A model generated the notes under the pieces. It did no database searches and was not told the origin of the DNA. It was given only the letters and a program-made list of their open reading frames with translations. From NCBI GenBank assembly GCA_023386555.1, contig JAEWJK010000006.1, positions 1-64,000 of the forward strand: 64,000 nucleotides of DNA. The letters are read 5' to 3'. This stretch comes from Bacteroidota bacterium (GTDB taxonomy: Bacteria; Bacteroidota; Bacteroidia; Chitinophagales; Chitinophagaceae). Both the position numbers and the translations under genes were made by a program. Below, in pieces: positions 6,719 through 14,753 of the stretch (position 1 is the stretch's first letter; each line of letters opens with the position of its first letter).

Positions 6719-6994
6719 TCACTTCTCTTGTTCCCTCTTCATTTCCTGGTGCCTGCAAAGCAATTCGGCAACAATACTCTTGCGGTAAAATATTTTTCCG
6801 CCAATTTTTACATAAGGTAAAATGCCTTTCTTTCTCCAGCGTTGTATGGTTCGTTTACATACCGGTAACAACTGCTGTATGTTCTGGTCGTCTAACCAGG
6901 CATCTTGTGTTAACACATCAGTAATAGCATCGGGCGAAGGCAGTTTACGAAAACTGTTTAGTGCCTGTACATGGTGGTTGTAGGGTGTTTGCAT
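6719..6994 (-). CDS. helix-turn-helix (excisionase-like) DNA-binding protein
   Basis: A 91-residue protein with a MerR/excisionase-type winged helix in residues about 35-75. The pattern is DDQNIQQLLPVCKRTIQRW (recognition helix), then KGILPYVKIGGKIFYRKSIV (wing). This is the HTH_17-like form common in Bacteroidota, where such genes accompany integrative elements and recombinases. It lies about 140 bp outside the cassette array on the same strand. It may be a remnant or regulator of a mobile element, but no integrase or relaxase is adjacent. Confidence 0.75.
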   Translation of the reverse strand: MQTPYNHHVQALNSFRKLPSPDAITDVLTQDAWLDDQNIQQLLPVCKRTIQRWRKKGILPYVKIGGKIFYRKSIVAELLCRHQEMKREQEK

Positions 6995-7452
6995 ATACGG
7001 GTTTGTTTTGGTTGGAACATAAACTTAAAAACATATTTTGAAATGTACAATAGGTGTCGCCGGCTGTCGCTATTTGTCAGCAGCTTAACTACTACACTGT
7101 TTACCCAGGGTTACTTCTTCTTCGCCTCTTGTTCAGGTCTTGTTCGGAACATCTTCGGGAATTCCCGAAGAAGAGTAAAAGAAATCCCGAACACGTCCCG
7201 AAGAAATGGTTATGATCTTCCATGTTTGTGCATGGTTTATCGCTGAGTTGTAAAAGAAAGTCATTAATAGCTGACCCTGTTTTTTGTTGAATAATGATAG
7301 ACAAATACAGACTAATACTGACAAATACCGACGAAGAATGACAGCTATTTCTAAACCCTGCTTTAGCTTATTAAGTTTGGGGTGGATGCAGTAATACTAG
7401 TCAACCACTGCAACACTAAACCAATTTTACAAACATTAAAAAACCCTTGATT
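6995..7452. other. gene-poor stretch with palindrome and short repeats
   Basis: No convincing gene. It holds a 20-bp perfect palindrome at 7152-7171 (TCTTCGGG-AATT-CCCGAAGA core) amid several further CCCGAA/TTCGGG copies (7144-7150, about 7184-7190, 7196-7202). A loose direct repeat of gacaaatac (about 7301-7309 and 7320-7328) follows. These could be operator sites for the neighbouring HTH protein or repeat debris; neither is shown. Short open frames here differ between strands and resemble no protein. Confidence 0.4.
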
Positions 7453-8091
7453 ATGGGAAGAATTTCCAAAGGAATCCTTGGTGGATTCTCCGGTACGGTA
7501 GGTACCGTTATTGGTGGTAGCTGGAAAGGCATAGATTATATGCGTAGCCAGCCTGCACGCAGAACTGGCAACTTTAGCCAGGCACAGTTAGAACAACAGG
7601 CAAAGTTTGCTTTAATGATCAGTTTTCTCAGGTGCATGATGGGCTTGCTAATGGTGAGCTTTAGAAATTATGCTATTAAGATGACGGGCTATAACAATGC
7701 CGTTTCTTACAACCTGAAAAATGCCATTACAGGCAGCTACCCTACTTACAGCATTAGTTATGCTGATGTACTGGTTAGCCGTGGAGATCTGCCAAATGTG
7801 CTGGCACCTACTGCTACTGCTGCAGCGGCAGGTGGTATTAAGTATGACTGGACAGACAACACCGGTGTTGGTAAAGCTAAGGCAACAGATAAAGCAATAT
7901 TGGTAGTGTATTGTGCTGCACACAATATGGCAATCTTTACTACTGGCAGTGCATTACGCAGTGCAGCTACAGAAACGATTAATGCCAGTAGTTTTAGTGG
8001 TGAGCAAGTGCATACTTACATTGGCTTTATCTCGGAAGATGGAAAGGATATTGCCAGCAGTATTTATACCGGTGCAGTTACGGTAAGCTGA
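7453..8091 (+). CDS. DUF6266 family protein
   Basis: A 212-residue protein beginning MGRISKGILGGFSGTVGTV with WKGIDYMRS soon after, the hallmark opening of the Bacteroidota DUF6266 family. The rest is Ala/Ser/Thr-rich with a likely beta-rich C-terminus ending TGAVTVS. The ATG at 7453 is preferred to an in-frame TTG at 7447 because the family begins at MGR. No signal peptide is obvious. The family's function is unknown. It stands alone between two repeat-rich intergenic stretches, which suggests a variable locus. Confidence 0.85.
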   Translation: MGRISKGILGGFSGTVGTVIGGSWKGIDYMRSQPARRTGNFSQAQLEQQAKFALMISFLRCMMGLLMVSFRNYAIKMTGYNNAVSYNLKNAITGSYPTYSISYADVLVSRGDLPNVLAPTATAAAAGGIKYDWTDNTGVGKAKATDKAILVVYCAAHNMAIFTTGSALRSAATETINASSFSGEQVHTYIGFISEDGKDIASSIYTGAVTVS

Positions 8092-8275
8092 ATTTGAAGG
8101 ATTGGATGGGACACGGATGACACGGATTTGATGGATGACCACAGATAAATGCCCTGCCTTCGGCAGAGATGATGGGAACACGGATGACGCTGATTGAACG
8201 GATGTCCGCAGATAAATAAGTAATAGCTTTTACCTTATCCGTGATAATCAGTTCTATCCGTGTTATCTGTGTTCA

Positions 8276-8361
8276 GGAACCACAACCTGTCAGGTTAAGA
8301 TGATAAGCATTACTGCTGATGCTGACCTATTGTTAGTACATCAACAAACCTGACAGGTTCC
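8276..8361 (+). repeat. 85-bp interspersed repeat, copy 1
   Basis: The unit starts GGAACCACAACCTGTCAGGTT and ends AACCTGACAGGTTCC. Each end carries a 13-nt near-palindrome (AACCTG-N-CAGGTT) and the two ends are inverted relative to each other, giving a transcript that could fold as a long hairpin with a loop of about 50 nt. It is near-identical to the copies at 8424 and 8600. The structure resembles a MITE or REP-type element without coding capacity. Confidence 0.85.
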
Positions 8362-8423
8362 TTTTCACTAAAACTCCAACCCTACCACCTGCACATGCAA
8401 AGACACCCAGCTCCAACATCAGA

Positions 8424-8508
8424 GGAACCACAACCTGTCAGGTTAAGATGATAAGCATTACTGCTGATGCTGACCTATTGTTAGTACATCAACAAACCTG
8501 ACAGGTTC
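8424..8508 (+). repeat. 85-bp interspersed repeat, copy 2
   Basis: Same unit and orientation as the copy at 8276, with identical interior sequence as read by eye. The sequence after the unit (actaaaactccaaccctacca...) is also shared with copy 1, so the duplicated block is longer than the palindromic unit. Confidence 0.85.
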
Positions 8509-8599
8509 TTTCTACTAAAACTCCAACCCTACCATCTCCAACATCAGGAGACTACTATCTCTCACATACTGCGACGGGTATCGTTCAGAGCATGAGAGA

Positions 8600-8684
8600 G
8601 GAACCACAACCTGTCAGGTTAAGATGATAAGCATTACTGCTGATGCTGACCTATTGTTAGTACATCAACAAACCTGACAGGTTC
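8600..8684 (+). repeat. 85-bp interspersed repeat, copy 3
   Basis: Third copy in the same orientation. Start-to-start distances are 148 and 176 bp. The flank after this copy differs from that of copies 1 and 2, which marks the end of the duplicated block. Confidence 0.85.
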
Positions 8685-8859
8685 TTTTCGCATTATAATC
8701 CGTTTTAATCAGTTCTATCCGTGTTATGCGTGTTCTATTAAATTTATAATTCGTGATTATCAGTACCATCCGTGTAATCCGTGTTCTATCATGCAATAAA
8801 TTCATAATTAATATTACCGATAATGCCTTTGCTGTAACTTGCAGCCCTTTAGCAATTTT

Positions 8860-9906
8860 ATGACAACCGATCTCTCGAATTTTGACCCCAACTCAGTAGG
8901 AAATCCCAATAATAACATCTTCGGATTACCTTTTACCGAAGACGATGCAAAGCTTGTAATTCTGCCTGTTCCCTGGGAAGTTACTGTTAGCTATGGTGCA
9001 GGTACAGCAAGAGCTGCAGAACAGGTTTTTAAAGCCAGTTTGCAGGTAGATCTTTTTGATCCGGATATGATCGATGGATGGAAGCAAGGCTTTTACATGA
9101 GGAATGTTGATAAGAAAGTGTTACTGAAAAGTGATTACCTGAGAAAGGAAGCTGAACTGTACATTGATTATATTTCCAGAGGCGAGGAAGTTGAAGTTAA
9201 CAAGTTCATGTGCAAAAGCCTGAAAGATATTAATGAGGGCAGCAGGTTCATGAATGAATGGGTATATCAGCAAACGAAAGAGCTTTTAGAAAAAGATAAA
9301 TTGGTTGCATTGCTTGGTGGAGATCACAGTACTCCACTCGGTTATTTTAAAGCACAAGCTGAAAAACATGGTGAGTTTGGAATTCTGCAGATAGATGCCC
9401 ATCATGATTTCAGGGAAGGTTATGAAGGGTTTAAATATTCTCATGCTTCCATCATGTATAATGCGTTGAATGAAATTCCGGAATTGAAGAAGATCGTACA
9501 GGTGGGTATCAGGGATTTTTCTGAAGGTGAATTCAACTTTACTAAAGAGAACAGCGAAAGAGTATCGGCTTTCTACGACCAGGATATTAAGGAAAGAATG
9601 TATGAGGGTGAAAGCTGGAGGAATATTGTTGACGAGATCATTAGTAAGCTGCCACAGAAAGTTCATATCAGCTTTGATATAGATGGATTGGATCCGAAAC
9701 TTTGTCCAGGTACAGGAACACCGGTAGCAGGTGGATTTGAAACAGAGCAGGTGATGTATCTATTCAAAAAACTTGTTGCCAGCGGTAAACAATTGATAGG
9801 ATTTGATCTTGTGGAAATTGGATTAGGCGATACTGACTGGAATGCAAATGTTGGTGCAAGATTATTATTCAGAATGTGTAATTTGTTAGTGAAAGCAAAC
9901 AGCTAA
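8860..9906 (+). CDS. agmatinase/arginase-family ureohydrolase
   Basis: A 348-residue member of the Mn-dependent ureohydrolase superfamily. Metal-binding motifs are present in order: GGDHS, then DAHHDFR, then SFDIDGLDP. The family hydrolyses guanidino groups (agmatine, arginine, formimidoylglutamate and relatives). The 70-residue insertion between the N-terminal strand and GGDHS is typical of Bacteroidota proteins annotated as agmatinase-family, but the substrate cannot be fixed from motifs. The ATG at 8860 is chosen over an in-frame TTG at 8839. The stop overlaps the next ATG by one base (TAATG), so it is co-transcribed with the following gene. Confidence 0.88.
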   Translation: MTTDLSNFDPNSVGNPNNNIFGLPFTEDDAKLVILPVPWEVTVSYGAGTARAAEQVFKASLQVDLFDPDMIDGWKQGFYMRNVDKKVLLKSDYLRKEAELYIDYISRGEEVEVNKFMCKSLKDINEGSRFMNEWVYQQTKELLEKDKLVALLGGDHSTPLGYFKAQAEKHGEFGILQIDAHHDFREGYEGFKYSHASIMYNALNEIPELKKIVQVGIRDFSEGEFNFTKENSERVSAFYDQDIKERMYEGESWRNIVDEIISKLPQKVHISFDIDGLDPKLCPGTGTPVAGGFETEQVMYLFKKLVASGKQLIGFDLVEIGLGDTDWNANVGARLLFRMCNLLVKANS

Positions 9907-10478
9907 TGGCAGCAAAGACGTACGACTATATTGTTACATTTAAGCAAACGAAGAATTTTGCTGCAATAAATCTCATTACTCAGTTTAGTTTACTAATTGC
10001 CATCCTGGTAATGAGTTATACTTTAATGAAGGAGCCTTTAGATAATTCAGGTAAGTTGATCGGTGTAGTATTTATCGTAGGGATAATTGCTTCCTGGATT
10101 TACACAAGAATTTCAGGTGAAAGCTACAAGGTTGCTCTCTATGTTGCATTATTGGGCTTTCTTATTTTCATGAAAAGTATCTGGTTTGCTTTAGGTTTTG
10201 TGATCATGATAATTTTTGAACGTTTCCTGAAATTCAAAGATGAAGTTGGTTTTGATGCAGAAGGTATTACATTCAACAGTTTTCCAAAAAGATCATACGA
10301 ATGGAACGAGGTATCAAATGTTATAATGAAAGATGGTCTTCTTACAGTTGACTTAAGAAACAATAAGGTTTATCAGAAAGAAATAGAATCTGAAACTGAT
10401 TCTTCTATGGAGAATGAATTCAACACTTTCTGCAGGCAATATTTATACAAGAACCAAACTGATATGCTGGCTGTTTAG
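9906..10478 (+). CDS. hypothetical membrane protein
   Basis: A 190-residue protein with four hydrophobic segments in the first half (about 22-42, 50-66, 78-90 and 90-105). A soluble C-terminal part follows (GITFNSFPKRSYEWNEVSNVIMKDGLLTVD) whose strand pattern resembles the PH-like tail of YcxB/bPH-type proteins. The family is not firmly recognised. The start overlaps the upstream stop (TAATG), so translation is probably coupled to the ureohydrolase gene. Confidence 0.7.
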   Translation: MAAKTYDYIVTFKQTKNFAAINLITQFSLLIAILVMSYTLMKEPLDNSGKLIGVVFIVGIIASWIYTRISGESYKVALYVALLGFLIFMKSIWFALGFVIMIIFERFLKFKDEVGFDAEGITFNSFPKRSYEWNEVSNVIMKDGLLTVDLRNNKVYQKEIESETDSSMENEFNTFCRQYLYKNQTDMLAV

Positions 10479-10512
10479 CTTTTGAGTTTTTACTTTTTTT
10501 GACTTTTTATAT

Positions 10513-11811
10513 ATGTTATCACACTCACCATATCTTTTATATTCTGATGGACAGGGAAACATCTTTGAAGATGATTCGCTTTATGCTGTTGGTCGTTCTG
10601 GCTGGGATGCTTTTCCAATAGAACAGGATCAGTGGATCAAACTTCCTGAAGGTGGTAATTTGTATGAATTACCCGGCAGAAGAGGAATCGGCATCGATGT
10701 AAACACCGGTGAAATGCGTTTGTGTGAAAAAGGCTGGGCTGTAGCTGCTTTTATTCCACCGGCTCATACCGGACTTTTTATGTCAGCCTACGAAACATTA
10801 CCTGATGCTCCTACCCTTCCTTTATTCTGTTATACTGCTGCAGGATGGCATGGTGGTGAGTTTTATGTTACGGCTGTAAGAATAGAACAGGATATCAGGC
10901 AGGAATGTGCAGGATACGATAATGATAAAATTCAGCATGGCGTTGAAAGATTATTACAGGCTTATTCACATAACCGATTGGTAAAACATCTTGCAGAGAA
11001 TTGCTGTATGACCTATACCTGTCCTGCGGCAAGAAATTTCTTTTTAGAAAGATGGGAATGTCCGGTACCAACTTCAGCTGCATGTAATGCCAATTGTATT
11101 GGCTGCATATCTTTTCAACCCGAAGATGAAACGATCGTTTCTACACAAGACAGGTTGAACTTTAAACCTACTGTTGAAGAGATCGTTGAATTTACTGTTC
11201 CACATTTGATGAATGCTCCTTATCCCCTGGTGAGTTTTGGCCAGGGATGTGAAGGTGAACCATTGCTGATGTGGGATGTGATAGCAGAATCGATCAAGGA
11301 AATACGCAAGCACACAAAGAGAGGAAGCATCAACATCAATACGAACGGTTCTAATCCAAGATCAGTGAAAGCATTATGTGAAGCAGGATTGGATAGCATG
11401 AGAGTGAGTACTAACTCTGCAAGAAAACATATCTACACACCTTATTATAGGCCGAATAATTACCAGTTTGAAGACATAATTGAAAGCCTGAAAGTGGTAA
11501 GAAGCTTCGGTGGATGGACGAGCATCAACTATTTTGTTTTTCCCGGTATGACCGATAGTGTGGAAGAATATGAAGCACTTAGAAAGCTGATCATTGATAC
11601 TGATCTTTGTATGATTCAATGGCGGAATTTTAATATTGATCCTGATTGGTATCTGGGACAGATTGGTGTAACAGATACAGGAGAATGCATGGGTGTAAAG
11701 CAGATGCAGGAATTGATCAGGGAAGAGTTTCCGAATCTGAAGTTTGGTTATTTCAATCCACCAATGGAAAGGATCAAAGGGAATTACGAAACAGATTTTG
11801 CTCACTATTAA
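10513..11811 (+). CDS. radical SAM protein
   Basis: A 432-residue radical S-adenosylmethionine enzyme. Cys191, Cys195 and Cys198 form the CNANCIGC (CX3CX2C) site for the 4Fe-4S cluster. A GxGE-like strand (FGQGCEGEPLL) and a NTNGS turn follow in the expected order, consistent with a TIM-barrel core. The first about 185 residues form a separate N-terminal region with an extra Cys cluster (ENCCMTYTCPAARNF, about 160-175). Its role is unknown; it might bind substrate or an auxiliary cluster. The reaction cannot be assigned. It lies 34 bp after the membrane protein gene on the same strand. Confidence 0.88.
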   Translation: MLSHSPYLLYSDGQGNIFEDDSLYAVGRSGWDAFPIEQDQWIKLPEGGNLYELPGRRGIGIDVNTGEMRLCEKGWAVAAFIPPAHTGLFMSAYETLPDAPTLPLFCYTAAGWHGGEFYVTAVRIEQDIRQECAGYDNDKIQHGVERLLQAYSHNRLVKHLAENCCMTYTCPAARNFFLERWECPVPTSAACNANCIGCISFQPEDETIVSTQDRLNFKPTVEEIVEFTVPHLMNAPYPLVSFGQGCEGEPLLMWDVIAESIKEIRKHTKRGSININTNGSNPRSVKALCEAGLDSMRVSTNSARKHIYTPYYRPNNYQFEDIIESLKVVRSFGGWTSINYFVFPGMTDSVEEYEALRKLIIDTDLCMIQWRNFNIDPDWYLGQIGVTDTGECMGVKQMQELIREEFPNLKFGYFNPPMERIKGNYETDFAHY

Positions 11812-11910
11812 TGAGAAATCAGAAATGAGTAATGAGAAATACAAAAGTGAAACAGGATCAAACTTTCTCATTCCTTATTTGTTATTTCTCATTTCTTATT
11901 CCTTCTTCCT

Positions 11911-12813
11911 TTGATCACTCAAAATAAAACCTACCTCGGTATCAGCTTTGCCATCCTGGCCTGCATCATCTGGTCAGGGAATTTTATTGTGGCAAGAGCA
12001 GTGATCAATGAAATTCCACCCATATCGCTGGCCTTTTTCCGATGGTCAATTGCAACAATCATACTACTGCCATTTGCTATAAAGCCCTTCCTTCAAGAAA
12101 GAAATAATGTTAGTCAACATAAAGCTTATTTCTTCTGGACATCACTGTTCGGTGTAACTATCTTCAATACGTTTTTATACATAGCAGCACATACAACTTC
12201 CGCTATCAATATGGCATTGATTGGAACCTGTTCCTCTCCCATTTTTGCAGTATTCCTGGCCGCATGGTTTCTAAGAGAAAGAATATCTGTTGTTAGAATT
12301 GCCGGAATGCTGGTGATGCTGGCCGGTATTATTTACTTGGTAGTGAGAGGAAGTTTTGAAAGACTGCTCAACTTTCATTTTACTACAGGGGATCTTTGGG
12401 TGTTGGGTGCTGCTATATTTTTTGCAGGATACAATGTGCTGGTAAGAAAGAAACCATCAACCATCAGCCCAATCGTATTTCTATTCACTACATTCTTTAT
12501 TGGCTCAGCATTATTACTACCTTTTTACTTTTGGGAAATAAGTCAATCTCCGGCAATCGAATGGACAACTAATCTGTTCCTCACCGTGATCTATCTTGGA
12601 TTAGGCACTTCAGTGATCGCTTTTTTATTATGGAACTCAGCTATTGCAAAACTCGGTGCTGCAAGAACAGCTTTGTTTGGAAACCTCATTCCTTTATTCA
12701 GCAGCCTTGAAGCAGTGTGGTTGTTGAATGAGGAAATCACTTTCATTCATCTTATCAGTGGATTACTTATCATTGTCGGATTAATAATCGTAAACCTGAA
12801 AAAAGCAAGGTAA
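11911..12813 (+). CDS. EamA/DMT-superfamily transporter
   Basis: A 300-residue integral membrane protein with about ten helices in two EamA repeats (residues about 8-147 and 158-297). The first helix has the typical AILACIIWSGNFIVAR segment. DMT proteins export amino acids, metabolites or nucleotide precursors; the substrate is unknown here. The only workable start is TTG at 11911, because no ATG occurs before the first helix; this is uncommon but acceptable. The upstream gap (11812-11910) has AT-rich inverted copies of TGAGAAAT that may form a weak hairpin. The stop overlaps the next ATG (TAATG). Confidence 0.88.
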   Translation: MITQNKTYLGISFAILACIIWSGNFIVARAVINEIPPISLAFFRWSIATIILLPFAIKPFLQERNNVSQHKAYFFWTSLFGVTIFNTFLYIAAHTTSAINMALIGTCSSPIFAVFLAAWFLRERISVVRIAGMLVMLAGIIYLVVRGSFERLLNFHFTTGDLWVLGAAIFFAGYNVLVRKKPSTISPIVFLFTTFFIGSALLLPFYFWEISQSPAIEWTTNLFLTVIYLGLGTSVIAFLLWNSAIAKLGAARTALFGNLIPLFSSLEAVWLLNEEITFIHLISGLLIIVGLIIVNLKKAR

Positions 12814-13586
12814 TGGAAGTGGAGTTGTTCGATCTTATATTGCTTTGCCTTGTTGCTTTTGCTGCCGGATTTGTTGATGCCATTGCAGGTGGTGGTGGAT
12901 TGATACAGGTTCCAATGGGTTTGGTTTTATTACCGCAATATCCTGTTGCTACTGTAATAGGCACTTTGAAAATTCCTGCATTCAGCGGAACAGCCATTGC
13001 TGCAACACAATATGCCAGGAAAGTGCAGATCAATTATTCGCAGCTGATGGTGATGGCTGCTATTGCTTTCATCGCTGCTTTTTCAGGAAGCAATTTGCTT
13101 TCCATGGTGAGCAATAGCTTCATGAAACCATTTCTGCTCTTTGTGTTAATAGCAGTTGCTATTTATACATACAGCAATAAGAAATTCGGCATTCATACGC
13201 ATAAAGCACATTCAAAAAAACAGGAATGGATCTATGTTATTTTCATCAGTTTCATCATTGGTTTTTATGATGGATTTATTGGTCCTGGGGCAGGTAGTTT
13301 TTTTATGATCGCTTTCATCAGTTTACTGGGCTATGATTTTCTGAAAGCTTCAGCAAATGCCAAGTTCGTTAACCTTGCTACTAATTTCGGATCAATATGT
13401 TTCTTCCTGCTAAAAGGAACGATCATTTTCAAAATTGCCATTCCAATGGCTATCTGTAATGCTGTTGGTGGAGCTTTCGGTGCAAGGCTCGCTATTTTAA
13501 AAGGCAATAAATTTATTCGGTTGTTCTTCCTGTTCATCATTTGCTTAACGATTCTGCGTTTTGCTTACGATGTTTTCTTTAAATAA
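12813..13586 (+). CDS. TauE/SafE (TSUP) family membrane transporter
   Basis: A 257-residue protein with about eight membrane helices. The N-terminal FAAGFVDAIAGGGGLIQVP segment and the matching FIIGFYDGFIGPGAGSFFM in the second half are the paired signature of the TauE/SafE sulfite/organosulfonate exporter family (TSUP). The substrate is unknown; relatives move sulfite, sulfoacetate or other sulfur and carbon anions. The start is coupled to the preceding EamA gene by a one-base overlap. Confidence 0.9.
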   Translation: MEVELFDLILLCLVAFAAGFVDAIAGGGGLIQVPMGLVLLPQYPVATVIGTLKIPAFSGTAIAATQYARKVQINYSQLMVMAAIAFIAAFSGSNLLSMVSNSFMKPFLLFVLIAVAIYTYSNKKFGIHTHKAHSKKQEWIYVIFISFIIGFYDGFIGPGAGSFFMIAFISLLGYDFLKASANAKFVNLATNFGSICFFLLKGTIIFKIAIPMAICNAVGGAFGARLAILKGNKFIRLFFLFIICLTILRFAYDVFFK

Positions 13587-13622
13587 TGGTTGGCAGGCAA
13601 AAGAATTGCTATGAGGCTTTTG

Positions 13623-13642
13623 TTGTGTCACTCACTTGTACT
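13623..13642 (-). repeat. 20-nt interspersed repeat, copy 1
   Basis: On the minus strand the sequence GTACAAGTGAGTGACACAAC lies between the convergent TauE/SafE and M48 genes. Exact copies stand at 28946-28965 and 44031-44050 on the plus strand. All three are intergenic. The repeat is not palindromic and no function is apparent. Confidence 0.8.
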
Positions 13643-13664
13643 GATGAAAAGATAGCATCAGTGA

Positions 13665-14741
13665 TCACTCAGGAATCTGATCTTCTCCCGGAAATTTATT
13701 CGTTTTGATATTAATCCACAGTTGTTGCAATACAGGATCAACTATTACATTTGTTTGTTTATTATCCTCGATATTTTCTTTCGTGTACCGGATCCTTTTA
13801 TCCGTTAAAGGATGAGTATTTAAAATGGTTGGTGTTGATAATGTATCTGCAGCTTTCAGTCTTTCAAACAACTTCACCATACCATTTGCATTAACACCAT
13901 TCTTTCGCATAAGGGCAAGTCCTTTTTCGTCCGCTTCAATTTCAAGGCTACGGGAATAAGATAATCCTCTTAATTTATCTGCATTCAATAAAAGTATCGC
14001 TCCTACCTGTGACACATCCATGAAGAAGATCAGGAATAACTTAGATGAAAGTTCTTTTAAGATTGATCGTGTAGTATGTCGTTCATTGATGTGTGTTACT
14101 TCATGTCCTAACAAAGCCACCAACTCATCATAGTCCTGCATTTTATCAATCAAACCTGAATAAATAACGATATGTCCACCAGGAACCGCAAAAGCATTAA
14201 TCTCTTCCGACTTCAATACATGAACTCTTATATCATAAGTATCACTCAGTTTTAATTTATTAGCAAATGACTGAACCATTGCAGTTCGTTTTCCATCAAT
14301 GGCAGTTGGTGATACTGCAGATTGAAACATCTGGTCACCTAACTGTGCTTCGTATTTTGGAGATATTAGTTTTAAACCAATGTCGGCTACAATTGAACTA
14401 AAAAGATAATTGAAGAAAATAACGGTAGCAATAACGGCTAGCGTTAGTAAAACAACTTTTCCGCCAGGCTTCAGCCATCTTTTCTTTTCTGCTTTGCGAA
14501 TCTCGGGCAACAACGGATGATCATCTTCCAGGATCAGTTTTACATCATCACTGTTCTTAAAATGAATGGTTACTTCATCATGTTGATGTGTAAAATGGCT
14601 GAGTTGTTTAAATGGTAAAGAAGCAATGTAAACTGAGGTCTGCACATCATACATCTGGATAGCTTCCTGGTAGATCAGCAACCGAACTTCTACCGGTGTA
14701 TCATAAGCATTCTTCCTGTAAATCGCTATCGCTTCTTCCAT
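13665..14741 (-). CDS. M48-family (Ste24/HtpX-like) metallopeptidase
   Basis: A 358-residue zinc peptidase. HEVTH (HExxH, residues about 213-217) supplies the catalytic Glu and two zinc His; a downstream EADEKG (EIEADEKGLALM) supplies the third ligand. One clear transmembrane helix (VVLLTLAVIATVIFFNYLF, about 95-113) separates a cytosolic N-terminal domain of about 90 residues from the peptidase domain. M48 enzymes of this type process or clear misfolded envelope proteins. It lies 12 bp after the LTA-synthase-like gene, so the three genes 18706-13665 likely form one operon. Confidence 0.88.
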   Translation of the reverse strand: MEEAIAIYRKNAYDTPVEVRLLIYQEAIQMYDVQTSVYIASLPFKQLSHFTHQHDEVTIHFKNSDDVKLILEDDHPLLPEIRKAEKKRWLKPGGKVVLLTLAVIATVIFFNYLFSSIVADIGLKLISPKYEAQLGDQMFQSAVSPTAIDGKRTAMVQSFANKLKLSDTYDIRVHVLKSEEINAFAVPGGHIVIYSGLIDKMQDYDELVALLGHEVTHINERHTTRSILKELSSKLFLIFFMDVSQVGAILLLNADKLRGLSYSRSLEIEADEKGLALMRKNGVNANGMVKLFERLKAADTLSTPTILNTHPLTDKRIRYTKENIEDNKQTNVIVDPVLQQLWINIKTNKFPGEDQIPE

Positions 14742-14753
14742 TCAATAAACATA

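Larger units (their letters stand above)
8092..8859. other. repeat-rich intergenic region
   Basis: A 768-bp stretch without a gene. It contains three 85-86 bp repeats (listed separately) and, outside them, degenerate repeats of the ACACGGATGACACGGAT / ATCCGTGTTATCTGTGTTC type. These run in one orientation at about 8108-8210 and the opposite orientation at about 8236-8275 and 8697-8792. A small CTGCC-TTCG-GGCAG-like hairpin lies at about 8154-8167. Such ACACGGAT repeats are scattered in many Bacteroidota genomes. Confidence 0.6.

Noticed and set aside
7101..7324. Overlapping short minus-strand open frames between the HTH gene and DUF6266
   Set aside because: They overlap each other in two frames, cover the palindrome cluster and show no protein-like composition.
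8276..8684. CRISPR-like reading of the three 85-bp repeats
   Set aside because: Units are too long, only three in number, separated by 62 and 91 bp of partly duplicated flank, with no cas genes nearby.
8860..9906. Calling the ureohydrolase speB (agmatinase) or hutG
   Set aside because: Metal motifs define the superfamily only; no hut genes or polyamine genes lie nearby to choose a substrate.
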